NCBI GenBank assembly: GCA_017592665.1
Contig: JAGFNW010000021.1
Span: 1-64,000, forward strand
Source: Streptosporangiaceae bacterium NEAU-GS5
GTDB lineage: Bacteria; Actinomycetota; Actinomycetes; Streptosporangiales; Streptosporangiaceae
Reading direction: 5' to 3'
DNA: 64,000 bases
In this document: in pieces, positions 40,219-49,350 of the stretch
Position numbering within the stretch: position 1 is the first letter of the stretch
Layout: every line of letters starts with the position of its first letter
Made by a program: the position numbers and the translations under genes
The notes under the pieces: generated by a model
Told to the model about the DNA's origin: nothing
The model's database searches: none
The model's input: the letters and a program-made list of their open reading frames with translations, nothing else

Positions 40219-41496
40219 GTGTCTGGTGGCGTGTCCGGCACCGACGCTCTGGCGCGGCGCCTGGGCACGGGCGACGCGGTGGTCATCGGGCTGGGCTCGA
40301 TGATCGGCGCCGGGGTGTTCGCCGTGTTCGGCCCGGCCGCCCGCGCCGCCGGCACCGGCCTGCTGATCGGCCTGGTCATCGCCGCCGTGATCGCGTATTG
40401 CAACGCCACCGCGTCGGCGCAGTTGGCGGCGGTCTATCCGACCTCGGGCGGCACCTACATCTACGGCCGGGAGCGGCTCGGGCACTGGTGGGGGTTCACC
40501 GCCGGCTGGGGATTCGTGGTCGGCAAGACCGCTTCATGTGCGGCCATGGCGCTGACCTTCGCCGCCTATGTGGTCCCCGGTCCTGGATGGGCGCAGCGGG
40601 CGGTCGCGATGGCCGGTGTCGCCGCTCTGACCGCGCTCAACTACCGGGGCGTCACCAAGACCGCGCTGCTGACCCGTGTTCTGGTCGCCACCAGCCTGAC
40701 CGCCCTGGCCGCGGTGGTGATCGGCATCGCCGTCGGCGGCGACGCCGGGCCGTCGAACCTCGGCGGCTGGACGGCCGTGGGCGCCGGCGGCGCGTACGGC
40801 ATCCTTCAGTCCGCCGGCCTGCTGTTCTTCGCCTTCGCCGGCTACGCGCGCATCGCCACCATGGGCGAGGAGGTCCGCGACCCGCAGCGGACCATTCCAC
40901 GGGCCGTCCCGATCGCCCTGTTCATCGCCATGGCCGTCTACCTGGTGGTGGGTGTGGCGGCGCTGCTGGCAGCGGGGCCGGGGCGGCTCGCCGCCTCGAC
41001 CGCGCCGCTGGCCACCGCGGTCCAGGCCGCCGGGTCCGCGGGCCTCACTCCGGTAGTCCGCGTGGGGGCGGCCCTGGCCGCGCTCGGCGCGCTGCTGGCG
41101 CTGATCGCCGGTGTCGGCCGCACCACCCTTGCCATGGCCCGCCACCACGACCTGCCCGGCCGGCTGGCGGCCGTCCACCCCCGGTTCCGGGTCCCGCACC
41201 ACGCCGAGATCGCGCTCGCGGTCGTGGTCGGCGTCGTGGTGGTCACCGTCGACCTGCGCGGGGTGATCGGCTTCTCGTCGTTCGGCGTGCTGATCTACTA
41301 CGCGATCGCCAACGCCGCGGCCTTCGGCCAGCCGGCCGAGCAGCGCCGATGGCCCCGCGCGTACAACCTGCTCGGGGTCATCGGCTGCCTGATCCTGGTG
41401 GTCACACTGCCCTGGCCGTCGATCGTGGCCGGGATCGTGATGTTCGCGCTCGGGCTCGCGGGCCGCGCGGTCGTGTCACTTCGTGATCGTCCGTGA
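40219..41496 (+). CDS. APC-superfamily amino acid permease
   Basis: This encodes 425 residues with about 12 membrane segments. The N-terminal GLGSMIGAGVFAVFGPAARAAG is the APC-family substrate-binding helix, and later YPTSGGTYIYGRERLG is also conserved. It imports or exchanges amino acids or polyamines. GTG 40219 follows GGGGGAGG by 5 bases; an ATG at 40195 lies inside the operator. Because it is divergent from an ArsR-arsenate-reductase fusion and probably under its control, transport of an arsenic-related or thiol compound is possible. It overlaps the convergent propeller gene by 21 bases. Confidence 0.85.
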   Translation: MSGGVSGTDALARRLGTGDAVVIGLGSMIGAGVFAVFGPAARAAGTGLLIGLVIAAVIAYCNATASAQLAAVYPTSGGTYIYGRERLGHWWGFTAGWGFVVGKTASCAAMALTFAAYVVPGPGWAQRAVAMAGVAALTALNYRGVTKTALLTRVLVATSLTALAAVVIGIAVGGDAGPSNLGGWTAVGAGGAYGILQSAGLLFFAFAGYARIATMGEEVRDPQRTIPRAVPIALFIAMAVYLVVGVAALLAAGPGRLAASTAPLATAVQAAGSAGLTPVVRVGAALAALGALLALIAGVGRTTLAMARHHDLPGRLAAVHPRFRVPHHAEIALAVVVGVVVVTVDLRGVIGFSSFGVLIYYAIANAAAFGQPAEQRRWPRAYNLLGVIGCLILVVTLPWPSIVAGIVMFALGLAGRAVVSLRDRP

Positions 41497-42888
41497 CGTA
41501 CGGGCGACGGGCGAGCCGTTGCACAGCATGGATTGGCCCGTGAAGATCTGGTGATCGCTGCACCCCTCGTCGTCGGTGACGGTGAGGGTGACGGTGAAGC
41601 CGCCCGAACGGTTGTAGACGTGAATCGGAGTCGGACCGCCGTTCGCCAGGACGGTGCCGTCGCCGAAGTCCCAGTTGTAACGGGTCACGTGGCCATCGGG
41701 GTCATCGGAGGCGGTGGCGTCGAAACGGGTCGGCAGACCCGGAGTGAAGGAGAAGCGCGCCGTCGGGCCCTGGTTGGGGAGCATGGTGATCGCCTGGACT
41801 CCCGGATCCTGAATTCCCTTGCCGGCGGGGACGCCGGGAATCTGGAGGAGACCGCCGTCCGGGCGGATCGCGAACGCGGAGATGTCGCTCGAGTCGCCGT
41901 TGCTGACGTACAGGAATCGGCCGCTGGGCGAGACGGTGAGAGCGTTCGGCAACGCCCCGGCGTCGGACGATCTGCCGGCGTTCAGCGGGCCGCCGGGACG
42001 GACCGTGAACGCCTCCACTTCGCCGCGACCACCGGGCGTGCCGTTCGCCATCTGGCCCGTCGCCGCGGCGTACACGTGCTGGGCGTCAGGTGTGATGGCG
42101 ATCCCCTCAGGGTCGTCGGGCGCGGGGAAAGGCGAGCCCGGCAGTTCGGTCAGCAGGCCGTCCGCGCCCCGCCGGTATCCGCGGATCTGGCTGGTCGCCT
42201 GGCTCTCGACATAGAGAAGGCCTTCGTCAGGAGAAATGGTGATGCCCGCTCCGAAATGGCCGATCACCATTGATTTCACCAATTTGAGGTCGCCGTCGCC
42301 GGCGGCCGCGAATATGGAGAGCACGCCGGGCACCGCCGGGTCGCGGAGGCCGCTCGTGACATAGACGAACCGGTTGTCCGGTGACACGGCCACGGCGCGC
42401 GGGTTGGCGCCGCCGGAGGCGACCGACTTCAGCAGGGTCAGCCTGCCGTCCGGGCCCACGGAGAAGGACGTCACGCGGTCGGTGTCCTGAACCGCCGCGT
42501 AGAGGATGCGCCCGTTGGGCGCCACCGCCAGCCCGAATGGCCCGCCCATGGCATCGGTCTCATCGAGCGCGCTCAGCCGGCCGGACTCGGCCACGCTGAA
42601 GCTCAGCACCTTCCCCTGGTCTGGGGCCGCCGCGTACAGGAAACGGCCGTCCGGCGAGGCGGCCAAGGCGGTCGGTTCCACATCCGCGTGCACGGGATCC
42701 GCGAGCGGGGCGAGGCGCCCCGTCTGCCGATCGACGGTGAACATGGCGACCGTCATGGACGTGGAACCCGACACGTACAGCACCCGCGGACGCGTGGCCT
42801 GGCCGGACGCGGACGCGGAGGCGGCCGAAGCGGCCAGCAGAGATGACGCCAGGGCGGCGAAGACGAGCACGGTTGATCGCGTGCGCAT
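41476..42888 (-). CDS. Secreted lactonase-like beta-propeller with PKD domain
   Basis: This encodes 470 residues. A signal peptide (about 1-28) is followed by a seven-bladed propeller of the YncE/6-phosphogluconolactonase-like type, with repeats of the SPDGRFLYAAAPDQGKVLSF style (ALAASPDGRFLYAA, AVSPDNRFVYVTSG, AITPDAQHVYAAATG, TVSPSGRFLYVSNG). A C-terminal PKD domain (about 385-450, ARFSFTPGLPTRFDATASDD, YNWDFGDGT) completes it. It is a cell-surface or extracellular binding protein, perhaps interacting with polysaccharide or matrix. It follows the MmpL gene by 32 bases across a 16-base palindrome. Confidence 0.85.
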   Translation of the reverse strand: MRTRSTVLVFAALASSLLAASAASASASGQATRPRVLYVSGSTSMTVAMFTVDRQTGRLAPLADPVHADVEPTALAASPDGRFLYAAAPDQGKVLSFSVAESGRLSALDETDAMGGPFGLAVAPNGRILYAAVQDTDRVTSFSVGPDGRLTLLKSVASGGANPRAVAVSPDNRFVYVTSGLRDPAVPGVLSIFAAAGDGDLKLVKSMVIGHFGAGITISPDEGLLYVESQATSQIRGYRRGADGLLTELPGSPFPAPDDPEGIAITPDAQHVYAAATGQMANGTPGGRGEVEAFTVRPGGPLNAGRSSDAGALPNALTVSPSGRFLYVSNGDSSDISAFAIRPDGGLLQIPGVPAGKGIQDPGVQAITMLPNQGPTARFSFTPGLPTRFDATASDDPDGHVTRYNWDFGDGTVLANGGPTPIHVYNRSGGFTVTLTVTDDEGCSDHQIFTGQSMLCNGSPVARTSRTITK

Positions 42889-42901
42889 GAATCCCCCGAT
42901 T

Positions 42902-42917
42902 CTGAAAAGCTTTTCAG
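42902..42917. promoter_or_regulatory. 16-bp perfect palindrome between MmpL and propeller genes
   Basis: CTGAAAAGCTTTTCAG is fully symmetric and AT-rich in its GC-rich surroundings. It sits 13 bases upstream of the propeller gene's ATG and 3 bases after the MmpL stop, so it could be an operator or an intercistronic hairpin. Confidence 0.5.
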
Positions 42918-42920
42918 GTC

Positions 42921-45095
42921 TCATAGAGGGAGGCGTTCCAGGGTGTTCCGCTGGGGATCTCGCCGGGATCGCCGGGCCATGCGGCGGGGCTGCCACCAGT
43001 TCGCCCGGCCGAGCAGATGCATGATCGCCGGCACCAGCAGCATCCGGATGACGGTCGCGTCCACCAGGATCGCGGCGACCATGCCGACCCCGAAGACCTT
43101 GATGAAGACCTGGTCGTTCGGGATGATCGCGGCGAAGACGACGATCATGATGCCCGCGGCGGCGGTGATCACCCGTCCGGTGCCGGCCAGTCCCGTGGTG
43201 ATGGCCTGACCGTTGTCCCGCGTTCGCAGCCACGCCTCGCGCACCCGGGACATGAGGAAGACCTCGTAGTCCATGGAGAGGCCGAACAGCAGCGCGAACA
43301 TGATGACCGGGACGAACGCCGCCATCGGGGTCGGGGTGTCGATGCCGATCAGCTTCCCGGCCCAGCCGCCCTGGAGCACCAAGGACACCACGCCGTACGC
43401 CGCCGCCACCGACAGCAGGTTCATCACGGCCGCCGTGATCGCGATGACCACGCTGCGGAACGCCATCAGCAGCAGCAGCGCCGACACGACGACGACCCCG
43501 CCGATGAGCGGCGCGAGCCGGTCGGCGATCGACGCGCTCACGTCGATCGTCGCCGCGGTCGTGCCTCCGACGTGCACCGCCGCGCCCGTGCCGGCACGTA
43601 GCGCCCGGACGAGGTCTTCGGTGGCGGCCTCCTGCGGTCCGGTGCTCGGCACGACGGTGAACAGCGCCGTGGCGCCGGCCGGATCGAGCCGCGGCGGTGA
43701 CACCGCGGCGACGCCGGGCGTGGCGCCGAGCGTGGCCCCCAGCCGCGTGAGGGCCGCGCCGTCAGGACGCGCCAGGTCCGCCACCACGAGCAGCGGCCCG
43801 TTGGCGCCGGGGCCGAAGCCCTCGGCCAGCATGTCGTACGCCTTCCGGCTCGACGTGCCCACGGGGTCGTTGCCCGCGTCGGGCAGGCCGAATCGCACGC
43901 CGAGGAAGGGTGTGGCCAGCGCCAGCAGCACGACGACACTCGCCAGCGTGGCGAGGACGCTGTGCCGGCGCACCAGTTCGCTCCACCGCGTCCAGCCGGC
44001 CGCCGGCGCCAGGTGGCCGTCGGCGGAGACCTGGACGGGGCGGCGCCGCCCCAGCGGCACCCGGAGCCGGTCGATTCGCGACCCGAGGTAGCCGAGCAGC
44101 GCGGGGAACAGGGTGATGGCGGCGAGCATCACGATCAGGGTGGCCAGCATGGCGACCACGGCCGTGCCGTTCATGATGGACAACCCCACCGCGAACAGTC
44201 CCAGCATGCTCACCATGACCGTCCCACCGGCCACGAGGACCGCCCGGCCGGCGGTGTCGAGCGTGGCCACGGTCGCCGCCTCGGGGGCGAGACCCACCGC
44301 CCGCCATTCGCGGAACCGGGTCACCATCAGCAGCGCGTAGTCGATGCCGAGCGCGAGGCCCAGCGCCATGCCGATCGTGGGCGCGAACTCGGGCACGTCG
44401 ACGACCGCCGCGGCGAGCCCGACCAGGCCGGCGCTGACCGCGAGCCCGCCGATCGCCATCGCCAGCGGCAGCCCGGCCGCCACCGCCGACCCGAACATGA
44501 TCAGCAGGATGACCGCCGCCGCGAGCAGCCCGAGCATCTCCGAGCCGGGCGGCTTCATCTCGGCGAGCTGTACGGCGCGGCCTCCGAGCGCGACGTCCAG
44601 CCGGTCCCGCCCGGCCGCCGTCTTCGCGGTCGCCAGCAGCCGCCGAGTGTCCTCGACCGGCATGTCGTTGGGGTTGGTGACGTCGAGATAGACGCGAGCG
44701 GCCAAGATCCGGCCATCCGGCGCGATGGAGCCCTTGACGGCGTAGGGATCCTCGACGGACGTCACGCGCGGCATGCGCTTCAGCTCGCCGAGCAGCGCCG
44801 TGACGGCACTCCGCGTCTCGGCGCCGCGGACGTCGCCGGCGCGGACCACCACCCTGATCGTGTCACCGGACTGGGCCGGGAACCGCTCCCGCAGCAGGCG
44901 CTGGGCCTGCTCGGAATCCGAGCCCGGCGCGGAGGAGCCGTTGGTGTAATCACCGCCGAATGCCGCCGACAACCCGAAGGCGAGGGCGAGCGCCAACGCC
45001 CAGGCGATGAGCACTGCTCCCCGGCGTCGGTAGGCCAGGCCGGCGAGCCTGCCCAGTGGTCCCGGTCGCGACGTGTCGTACGTTGGTCGAGTCAC
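42921..45095 (-). CDS. MmpL-family RND exporter
   Basis: This encodes 724 residues with two repeats of one membrane segment, an extracytoplasmic loop and five membrane segments, the MmpL/HAE plan. Conserved helices (TIGMALGLALGIDYALLMVTRFREW and later MFALLFGLSMDYEVFLMSRVREAW) contain the GIDYAL/SMDYEVF signatures of the proton-relay region. It exports lipids or small molecules using the proton gradient. It is divergent from a LuxR-type two-component system and separated from it by a 26-base palindrome, so it is probably that system's target. Confidence 0.9.
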   Translation of the reverse strand: MTRPTYDTSRPGPLGRLAGLAYRRRGAVLIAWALALALAFGLSAAFGGDYTNGSSAPGSDSEQAQRLLRERFPAQSGDTIRVVVRAGDVRGAETRSAVTALLGELKRMPRVTSVEDPYAVKGSIAPDGRILAARVYLDVTNPNDMPVEDTRRLLATAKTAAGRDRLDVALGGRAVQLAEMKPPGSEMLGLLAAAVILLIMFGSAVAAGLPLAMAIGGLAVSAGLVGLAAAVVDVPEFAPTIGMALGLALGIDYALLMVTRFREWRAVGLAPEAATVATLDTAGRAVLVAGGTVMVSMLGLFAVGLSIMNGTAVVAMLATLIVMLAAITLFPALLGYLGSRIDRLRVPLGRRRPVQVSADGHLAPAAGWTRWSELVRRHSVLATLASVVVLLALATPFLGVRFGLPDAGNDPVGTSSRKAYDMLAEGFGPGANGPLLVVADLARPDGAALTRLGATLGATPGVAAVSPPRLDPAGATALFTVVPSTGPQEAATEDLVRALRAGTGAAVHVGGTTAATIDVSASIADRLAPLIGGVVVVSALLLLMAFRSVVIAITAAVMNLLSVAAAYGVVSLVLQGGWAGKLIGIDTPTPMAAFVPVIMFALLFGLSMDYEVFLMSRVREAWLRTRDNGQAITTGLAGTGRVITAAAGIMIVVFAAIIPNDQVFIKVFGVGMVAAILVDATVIRMLLVPAIMHLLGRANWWQPRRMARRSRRDPQRNTLERLPL

Positions 45096-45148
45096 GGAAG
45101 CGATGGTCGGGCCGCCGGCCCGGGCCCGTCCTGGGGCGGTGATCGGCT

Positions 45149-45174
45149 CTTCCTACGCAGATCTGCGTAGGAAG
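45149..45174. promoter_or_regulatory. 26-bp perfect palindromic operator
   Basis: CTTCCTACGCAGA (45149-45161) is followed directly by its exact reverse complement (45162-45174). It lies between the divergent MmpL exporter and histidine kinase genes, 54 bases from the former and 62 from the latter. Its length and symmetry fit a dimeric LuxR/NarL-type response regulator or a TetR-like repressor. Confidence 0.8.
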
Positions 45175-45236
45175 GACGGCACGGAGCACGCTTCTGGGCC
45201 GAGCCGCTCGCCGGGCGCGGCGCTTATCATCACGGC

Positions 45237-46436
45237 ATGGAACGCCGAGCGGTGCCGTTACGCCTGCCTGCCCTGGCGCAGGACGCCCTGCTCGGACTCC
45301 TCGTCGCGGCCATGCAGGTCCAGGGCAACCTGGCCAAACCCGAGGACGTGGGGTCGCGGCCGCTGACCGATCTCGGAAACCTGGGGTTCGTCCTGCTGGT
45401 CGTGAGCGGGCTGGTGCTGGCCGCGCGCCGCCGCCGGCCGGTGGCGGTGTTCATCACGGTCGCGCTCGCCAGCCTGGTGTACTACGCCGTGGGCTTCTCC
45501 GACGGGCCCGGATGGATCGCGCTCTTCGTCGCGCTGTACACACTGACCTCGTACGGCGACGGGCGCAGGTCGGCCGTGATCGCCGGCGCGGGCATCGCCG
45601 TTCTGACCACCGGCTGGCTCATCGCCGCGGCCGACATCCAGCCCCGGGCCGCCATCGGCTGGGTGTTCTTCCGGATCGCCGCGTCGGTCATGGCGGCCGC
45701 CCTCGGAGAGTCCGTGCGTACCCGGCGGGTCATCGCGATCGAGGCGCTGGAGCGTGCCCGGCAGGCCGAGCGGAGCCGGGAGGAGGAGGCGCGTTCGCGG
45801 GTCGACGCCGAGCGCCTCCGGATCGCGCGCGAGGTCCACGACACCGTCGCCAACGCCATCGCGATCATCAACGTGCAGGCCGGCGTCACCGCGTATCTGC
45901 TCGACAGGCAGCCGGAGCGGGCGCGCGGGGCGCTGGTGACGATCGAACGGACGAGCGCACAGGCGCTGCGCGAGATGCGGGCCGTCCTTGGCGTGCTGCG
46001 CGACTCCGACAACGGGCGGGTCTCGCATCCCGGCCTTGAGCAGGTCGGCAAGCTCACCGCGATGGCGCGCGAGGCCGGGCTCGACATCGAGCTCGCGGTG
46101 ACGGCGTCGGCGCCGTTGCCGAGCGCGGTCGATCACACGGCCTACCGGATCCTGCAGGAGTCGATCACCAACGTGATCCGGCACGTCGGCCCCACCCGGG
46201 TCAGGGTCGCGCTCGACTACGGGGACGACGTCCTGGAGGTCCGGGTGACCGACGACGGCGCCCAGGACGCCGGCGTGGTCAACGGCCGTTCGGCCGAGCC
46301 GGGACGCGGGATCGTCGGGATGCGCGAGCGCTGCGGGCTGCTGGGCGGTGAGCTGACCGCAGGCCCGCGTGAGTGCGGCGGATTCGAGGTCAGGGCGCGG
46401 CTGCCGCTGGCCACGGCCGGAGCGGTGCACCTGTGA
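45237..46436 (+). CDS. Sensor histidine kinase, NarL-system type
   Basis: This encodes 399 residues. Four or five membrane segments occupy about 35-160 with almost no external loops, as in DesK-type sensors of membrane state. HisKA_3 dimerisation domain has the phospho-His in RIAREVHDTVANAIAII (about 200), and the HATPase has RILQESITNVIRHVG and GIVGMRERCGLLGG. It is coupled to the LuxR-type regulator by GTGA overlap. With the adjacent MmpL exporter it suggests an envelope-stress or drug-sensing module. Confidence 0.9.
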   Translation: MERRAVPLRLPALAQDALLGLLVAAMQVQGNLAKPEDVGSRPLTDLGNLGFVLLVVSGLVLAARRRRPVAVFITVALASLVYYAVGFSDGPGWIALFVALYTLTSYGDGRRSAVIAGAGIAVLTTGWLIAAADIQPRAAIGWVFFRIAASVMAAALGESVRTRRVIAIEALERARQAERSREEEARSRVDAERLRIAREVHDTVANAIAIINVQAGVTAYLLDRQPERARGALVTIERTSAQALREMRAVLGVLRDSDNGRVSHPGLEQVGKLTAMAREAGLDIELAVTASAPLPSAVDHTAYRILQESITNVIRHVGPTRVRVALDYGDDVLEVRVTDDGAQDAGVVNGRSAEPGRGIVGMRERCGLLGGELTAGPRECGGFEVRARLPLATAGAVHL

Positions 46437-47125
46437 GTCTGCCGCCGGCGCTCGGCAACGGTCCGATCAAAGTGGTGCTCGCCGACGATCAGGCCCTCGT
46501 GCGGTCGGGCTTCAAGGCACTGCTCGACGCCGAAGGCGACATCAGGGTGGTCGGGGAGGCCGCCACCGGGGCCGAGGCCGTGGCGCGGGCCCGGGCCACC
46601 CGGCCCGACGTCGTGCTCATGGACATCCGGATGCCGGAGGTGGACGGGATCCAGGCCACCGGCGAGATCGTCCGGACGCGCGGCCTCGAGCAGGTCCGTG
46701 TGCTGATCCTCACGACGTACGACACGGACGCCTACGTCTTCGAGGCGCTCCAGGCCGGCGCGAGCGGCTTCCTGCTCAAGGACGCCGGACCGGCCGAGCT
46801 GTTGCACGCAATCCGGGTGATCGCGGCGGGGGAGGCGCTGCTCGCGCCCCGGATCACCCGGCGGCTCATCGCGCAGTTCACCGCGGGGCGGATCGCCACC
46901 CAGGTCGCCGAAGACAGGCTCGCGGTGCTGACCCAGCGCGAACGCGAGGTGCTGGCGCTGGTGGGACAGGGGCTGAGCAACGACGAGATCGGCGCCGAGC
47001 TCTCCCTCAGCCCGGCCACGGCCCGCACCCACGTCAGCCACGCCATGGTGAAACTGGGCGCGCGCGACCGCGCGCAACTCGTCGTCATCGCCTACCAGAC
47101 CGGCCTCGTCACCCGCCGCCCGTGA
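46433..47125 (+). CDS. NarL/LuxR-family response regulator
   Basis: This encodes 230 residues. The receiver domain (about 12-130) has VVLADDQALVRSG, phospho-acceptor Asp in VVLMDIRMPEVDG and Lys in FLLKDAGP. A C-terminal LuxR helix-turn-helix follows (LTQREREVLALVGQGLSNDEIGAELSLSPATARTHVSHAMVKLG). GTG 46433 overlaps the kinase stop codon (GTGA). It likely binds the 26-base palindrome upstream of its operon and the MmpL gene. Confidence 0.92.
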   Translation: MSLPPALGNGPIKVVLADDQALVRSGFKALLDAEGDIRVVGEAATGAEAVARARATRPDVVLMDIRMPEVDGIQATGEIVRTRGLEQVRVLILTTYDTDAYVFEALQAGASGFLLKDAGPAELLHAIRVIAAGEALLAPRITRRLIAQFTAGRIATQVAEDRLAVLTQREREVLALVGQGLSNDEIGAELSLSPATARTHVSHAMVKLGARDRAQLVVIAYQTGLVTRRP

Positions 47126-47131
47126 TCGGGG

Positions 47132-48250
47132 TCATTGGATGTCCGTGAAGAAGGCGGTGATGTCGTCGGCCAGTGAGTCCGGTTCCTCGATCGCGGCGAA
47201 GTGGCCGCCGCGCGGGAAAATCGTCCAGCGGTGGATCTGATAGAGCCGCTCATACCAGGACCGGGGCACGCGTCCTTCGGGCACGAACTCGTTGGCGAAG
47301 ACCGCCATCGCGGTCGGCACCCGCACGAAGTCCCGCGGTCCGATCGCGGTGGCATGCCAGCGGTTGTCGTAGTAGTCGCGCATCGATGAGGTGATCGACC
47401 CGCTGGCCCACCAGATCGTCAGCATCGTGAGCAGGTCGTCGCGGCCGAATCGGGCGTCGAGGTCGCCCCCGCTGTCCGACCACGATCGCCACTTGTCCAG
47501 CACCCAGGCGGCCAGCCCGGCCGGGGAGTCGTTGAGGCCATAGCCGAGGGTCTGCGGCCGGGTGGACTGCACGGCCTTGTAGCCGGCCTCGGTCCGCTCC
47601 CACCGGGCGCCCTGCTCGGCGTACGCCTGCTCCTCCGCCGACAGCGCGGGCGTGCCGGTGCCGGTGTAGGGCGACATCTCCGGCGTGCTCAGGTGGATCC
47701 CGATCATCCGGTCCGGCTGGGAGAGCGCCATGTGCGTGGCCACTCCCGCGCCGAAGTCGCCGCCGTGCGCCCCATAGCGCGCGTAGCCGAGCCCTTGCAT
47801 GAGCCGGTGCCAGAGCCCGGCGACATAGGCCCGGTCGACGCCGGTGTGCGGCGGGCGCTCCGAGAACGCGTATCCCGGCAGGGACGGTATGACGAGGTCG
47901 AAACGGTCGTCCAGCCGGTCGACAAGGGGCAGCAGTTCGACGAAGAGGCTCGGCCAGCCGTGGGTGAGCACCAGCGGCACCCGCCCCGTCCCCCGGCGGT
48001 GGACGTAGTGGATCGGCACCCCGTCGACCTCGGCGATGTGGTGGGAGTTACGGTTGAGCTCGCGCTCGCGCGCCCGCCAGTCGAAGCCGTCGGCCCAATA
48101 GGACAGCAATCCGCGAAGGTAGCCAAGGTCCACGCCCTGGCTCCAGGCCTCGCCCGGCGCGGGATCCGGCCATCGCGTACGCCGGATCCGATCACGCAGA
48201 TCCTCCAGGACCGCGTCGGACACCGCCACCGCATACGGCTCGATCCGCAT
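47132..48250 (-). CDS. Epoxide hydrolase family protein
   Basis: This encodes 372 residues of the microsomal-type epoxide hydrolase branch of alpha/beta hydrolases. An N-terminal EHN segment (about 1-90, RTRWPDPAPGEAWSQGVDLGYL) is followed by HGWPSLFVELLPLVDRL (oxyanion HGWP), the nucleophile Asp in AHGGDFGAGVATHMAL, and a C-terminal His in FPRGGHFAAIEEP. It opens epoxides to diols. It is divergent from the ten-gene operon starting at 48550, with 299 bases between, and could act on the same pathway. Confidence 0.9.
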   Translation of the reverse strand: MRIEPYAVAVSDAVLEDLRDRIRRTRWPDPAPGEAWSQGVDLGYLRGLLSYWADGFDWRARERELNRNSHHIAEVDGVPIHYVHRRGTGRVPLVLTHGWPSLFVELLPLVDRLDDRFDLVIPSLPGYAFSERPPHTGVDRAYVAGLWHRLMQGLGYARYGAHGGDFGAGVATHMALSQPDRMIGIHLSTPEMSPYTGTGTPALSAEEQAYAEQGARWERTEAGYKAVQSTRPQTLGYGLNDSPAGLAAWVLDKWRSWSDSGGDLDARFGRDDLLTMLTIWWASGSITSSMRDYYDNRWHATAIGPRDFVRVPTAMAVFANEFVPEGRVPRSWYERLYQIHRWTIFPRGGHFAAIEEPDSLADDITAFFTDIQ

Positions 48251-48329
48251 GCCAGAAGATCATACGCAGCCGTCCGCGGCCCGATGCCGTCCGGAGACCG
48301 CGACCGTCCTGCCGAAGGGACACCGAGCC

Positions 48330-48346
48330 GGGTAATCCGAATACCC
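48330..48346. promoter_or_regulatory. Candidate operator upstream of biosynthetic operon
   Basis: GGGTA (48330-48334) and TACCC (48342-48346) flank a 7-base centre in the divergent region between the epoxide hydrolase gene and the biosynthetic operon. No other clear promoter or regulator site is visible in this 299-base gap, and I found no good match to a gamma-butyrolactone autoregulatory element. Confidence 0.3.
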
Positions 48347-48549
48347 AAATGTTGACTCCGGAATGGCCGCGGATCACGCTCATAAGTGCGCGAAGCCGCC
48401 TGATGTCGTCGGCCGACGCATTCAGCGCGACAAAATCCCAGCGATATTCGGCGGATCAGAACGCCAGGCCGGGAAAGGCTCGACGCCAAACGGGAGGGTG
48501 CGTTCGTCTACTCCATATTGCCTGGCCACGCCCACACCGGAGGAGACCT

Positions 48550-49350
48550 ATGTCGTCATTCACCACGGAACGACTCAGCGAGCTGTGCGTCGACACAACG
48601 GATCCCTTCTTCTTCGACCACACGCTCGACCACATCCCCGGAATGCTTCTCTTCAACGGTCTGCTGCAGTTGAGCCAGGCGGCCGAAGCCGCGATCACCG
48701 GCCCCGTCGCGCCGCACCGGCTGCGCGCCGAAATCAAGTTCACCAAAATATGTGAACTCGACCGGACGACGACGCTCACCTGCGTGCCGCACGACCAGGG
48801 CTGGAAGGTCGCGGCCGCGCAGGACGGCCGCGAGGTCTGCCACGGCGCCTTCGGCTTCGACAGCGCCCCACCCCGGGCGTACGCGCCCGGCGAGGTGACG
48901 TCCAGGCCGGCGCCCGCCCACCTGGTGCATCGGCACCGCCCGGAGAACATCCTGGCCGGCGAGGTGCTGCGGCCCGCGGATGACGTCTTCGAGACCTTCC
49001 TGATGGCCCCGCCCGACGGGCACGTGCTGCGGAGCGCCGACCCCGGCCACCGGACCGTCGTGGAGATCGCCGAGGCCGGCCGCCAGTTCGGCACCATGCT
49101 GGAGCACACCGAGCACGACCTGCCGCTCGACGCGCAGATGCTCTGGCTCTCGATGTCGCTCGACATCCCCTGCCGCGTGAGCCGGGGCACCCCGCTGAAG
49201 CTGCGCCGGGTGGACCGCAAAGCCCGATCGCGCTGGGTGAGCGCCAGGTTCCTCCTGCTGGAGGCCGTCACCGGCGCCGAACTCGGCTCGCTGAGCTACG
49301 CGTCGTACAACGTCGACCCGGCCGGCTACCGGCAAATGAGATCAGCGTGA
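48550..49350 (+). CDS. AfsA-like hotdog-domain protein
   Basis: This encodes 266 residues with two hotdog-type units as in AfsA. The first contains FFFDHTLDHIPGMLLFNGLLQ (the DH-P-GM/LL signature) and the second starts DDVFETFLMAPPDGH, later HTEHDLPLDAQMLWLSMSLD. AfsA condenses a beta-ketoacyl-ACP with dihydroxyacetone phosphate to start gamma-butyrolactone synthesis; other AfsA-like proteins act in furan, butenolide or lipid pathways. ATG 48550 follows AGGAG. It is the first gene of a ten-gene operon. Confidence 0.82.
   Translation: MSSFTTERLSELCVDTTDPFFFDHTLDHIPGMLLFNGLLQLSQAAEAAITGPVAPHRLRAEIKFTKICELDRTTTLTCVPHDQGWKVAAAQDGREVCHGAFGFDSAPPRAYAPGEVTSRPAPAHLVHRHRPENILAGEVLRPADDVFETFLMAPPDGHVLRSADPGHRTVVEIAEAGRQFGTMLEHTEHDLPLDAQMLWLSMSLDIPCRVSRGTPLKLRRVDRKARSRWVSARFLLLEAVTGAELGSLSYASYNVDPAGYRQMRSA

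Noticed and set aside
48251-48549. Gamma-butyrolactone autoregulatory element in front of the AfsA-like gene
   Set aside because: No sequence with the expected symmetric 22-base pattern was found, and no butyrolactone receptor gene is nearby.
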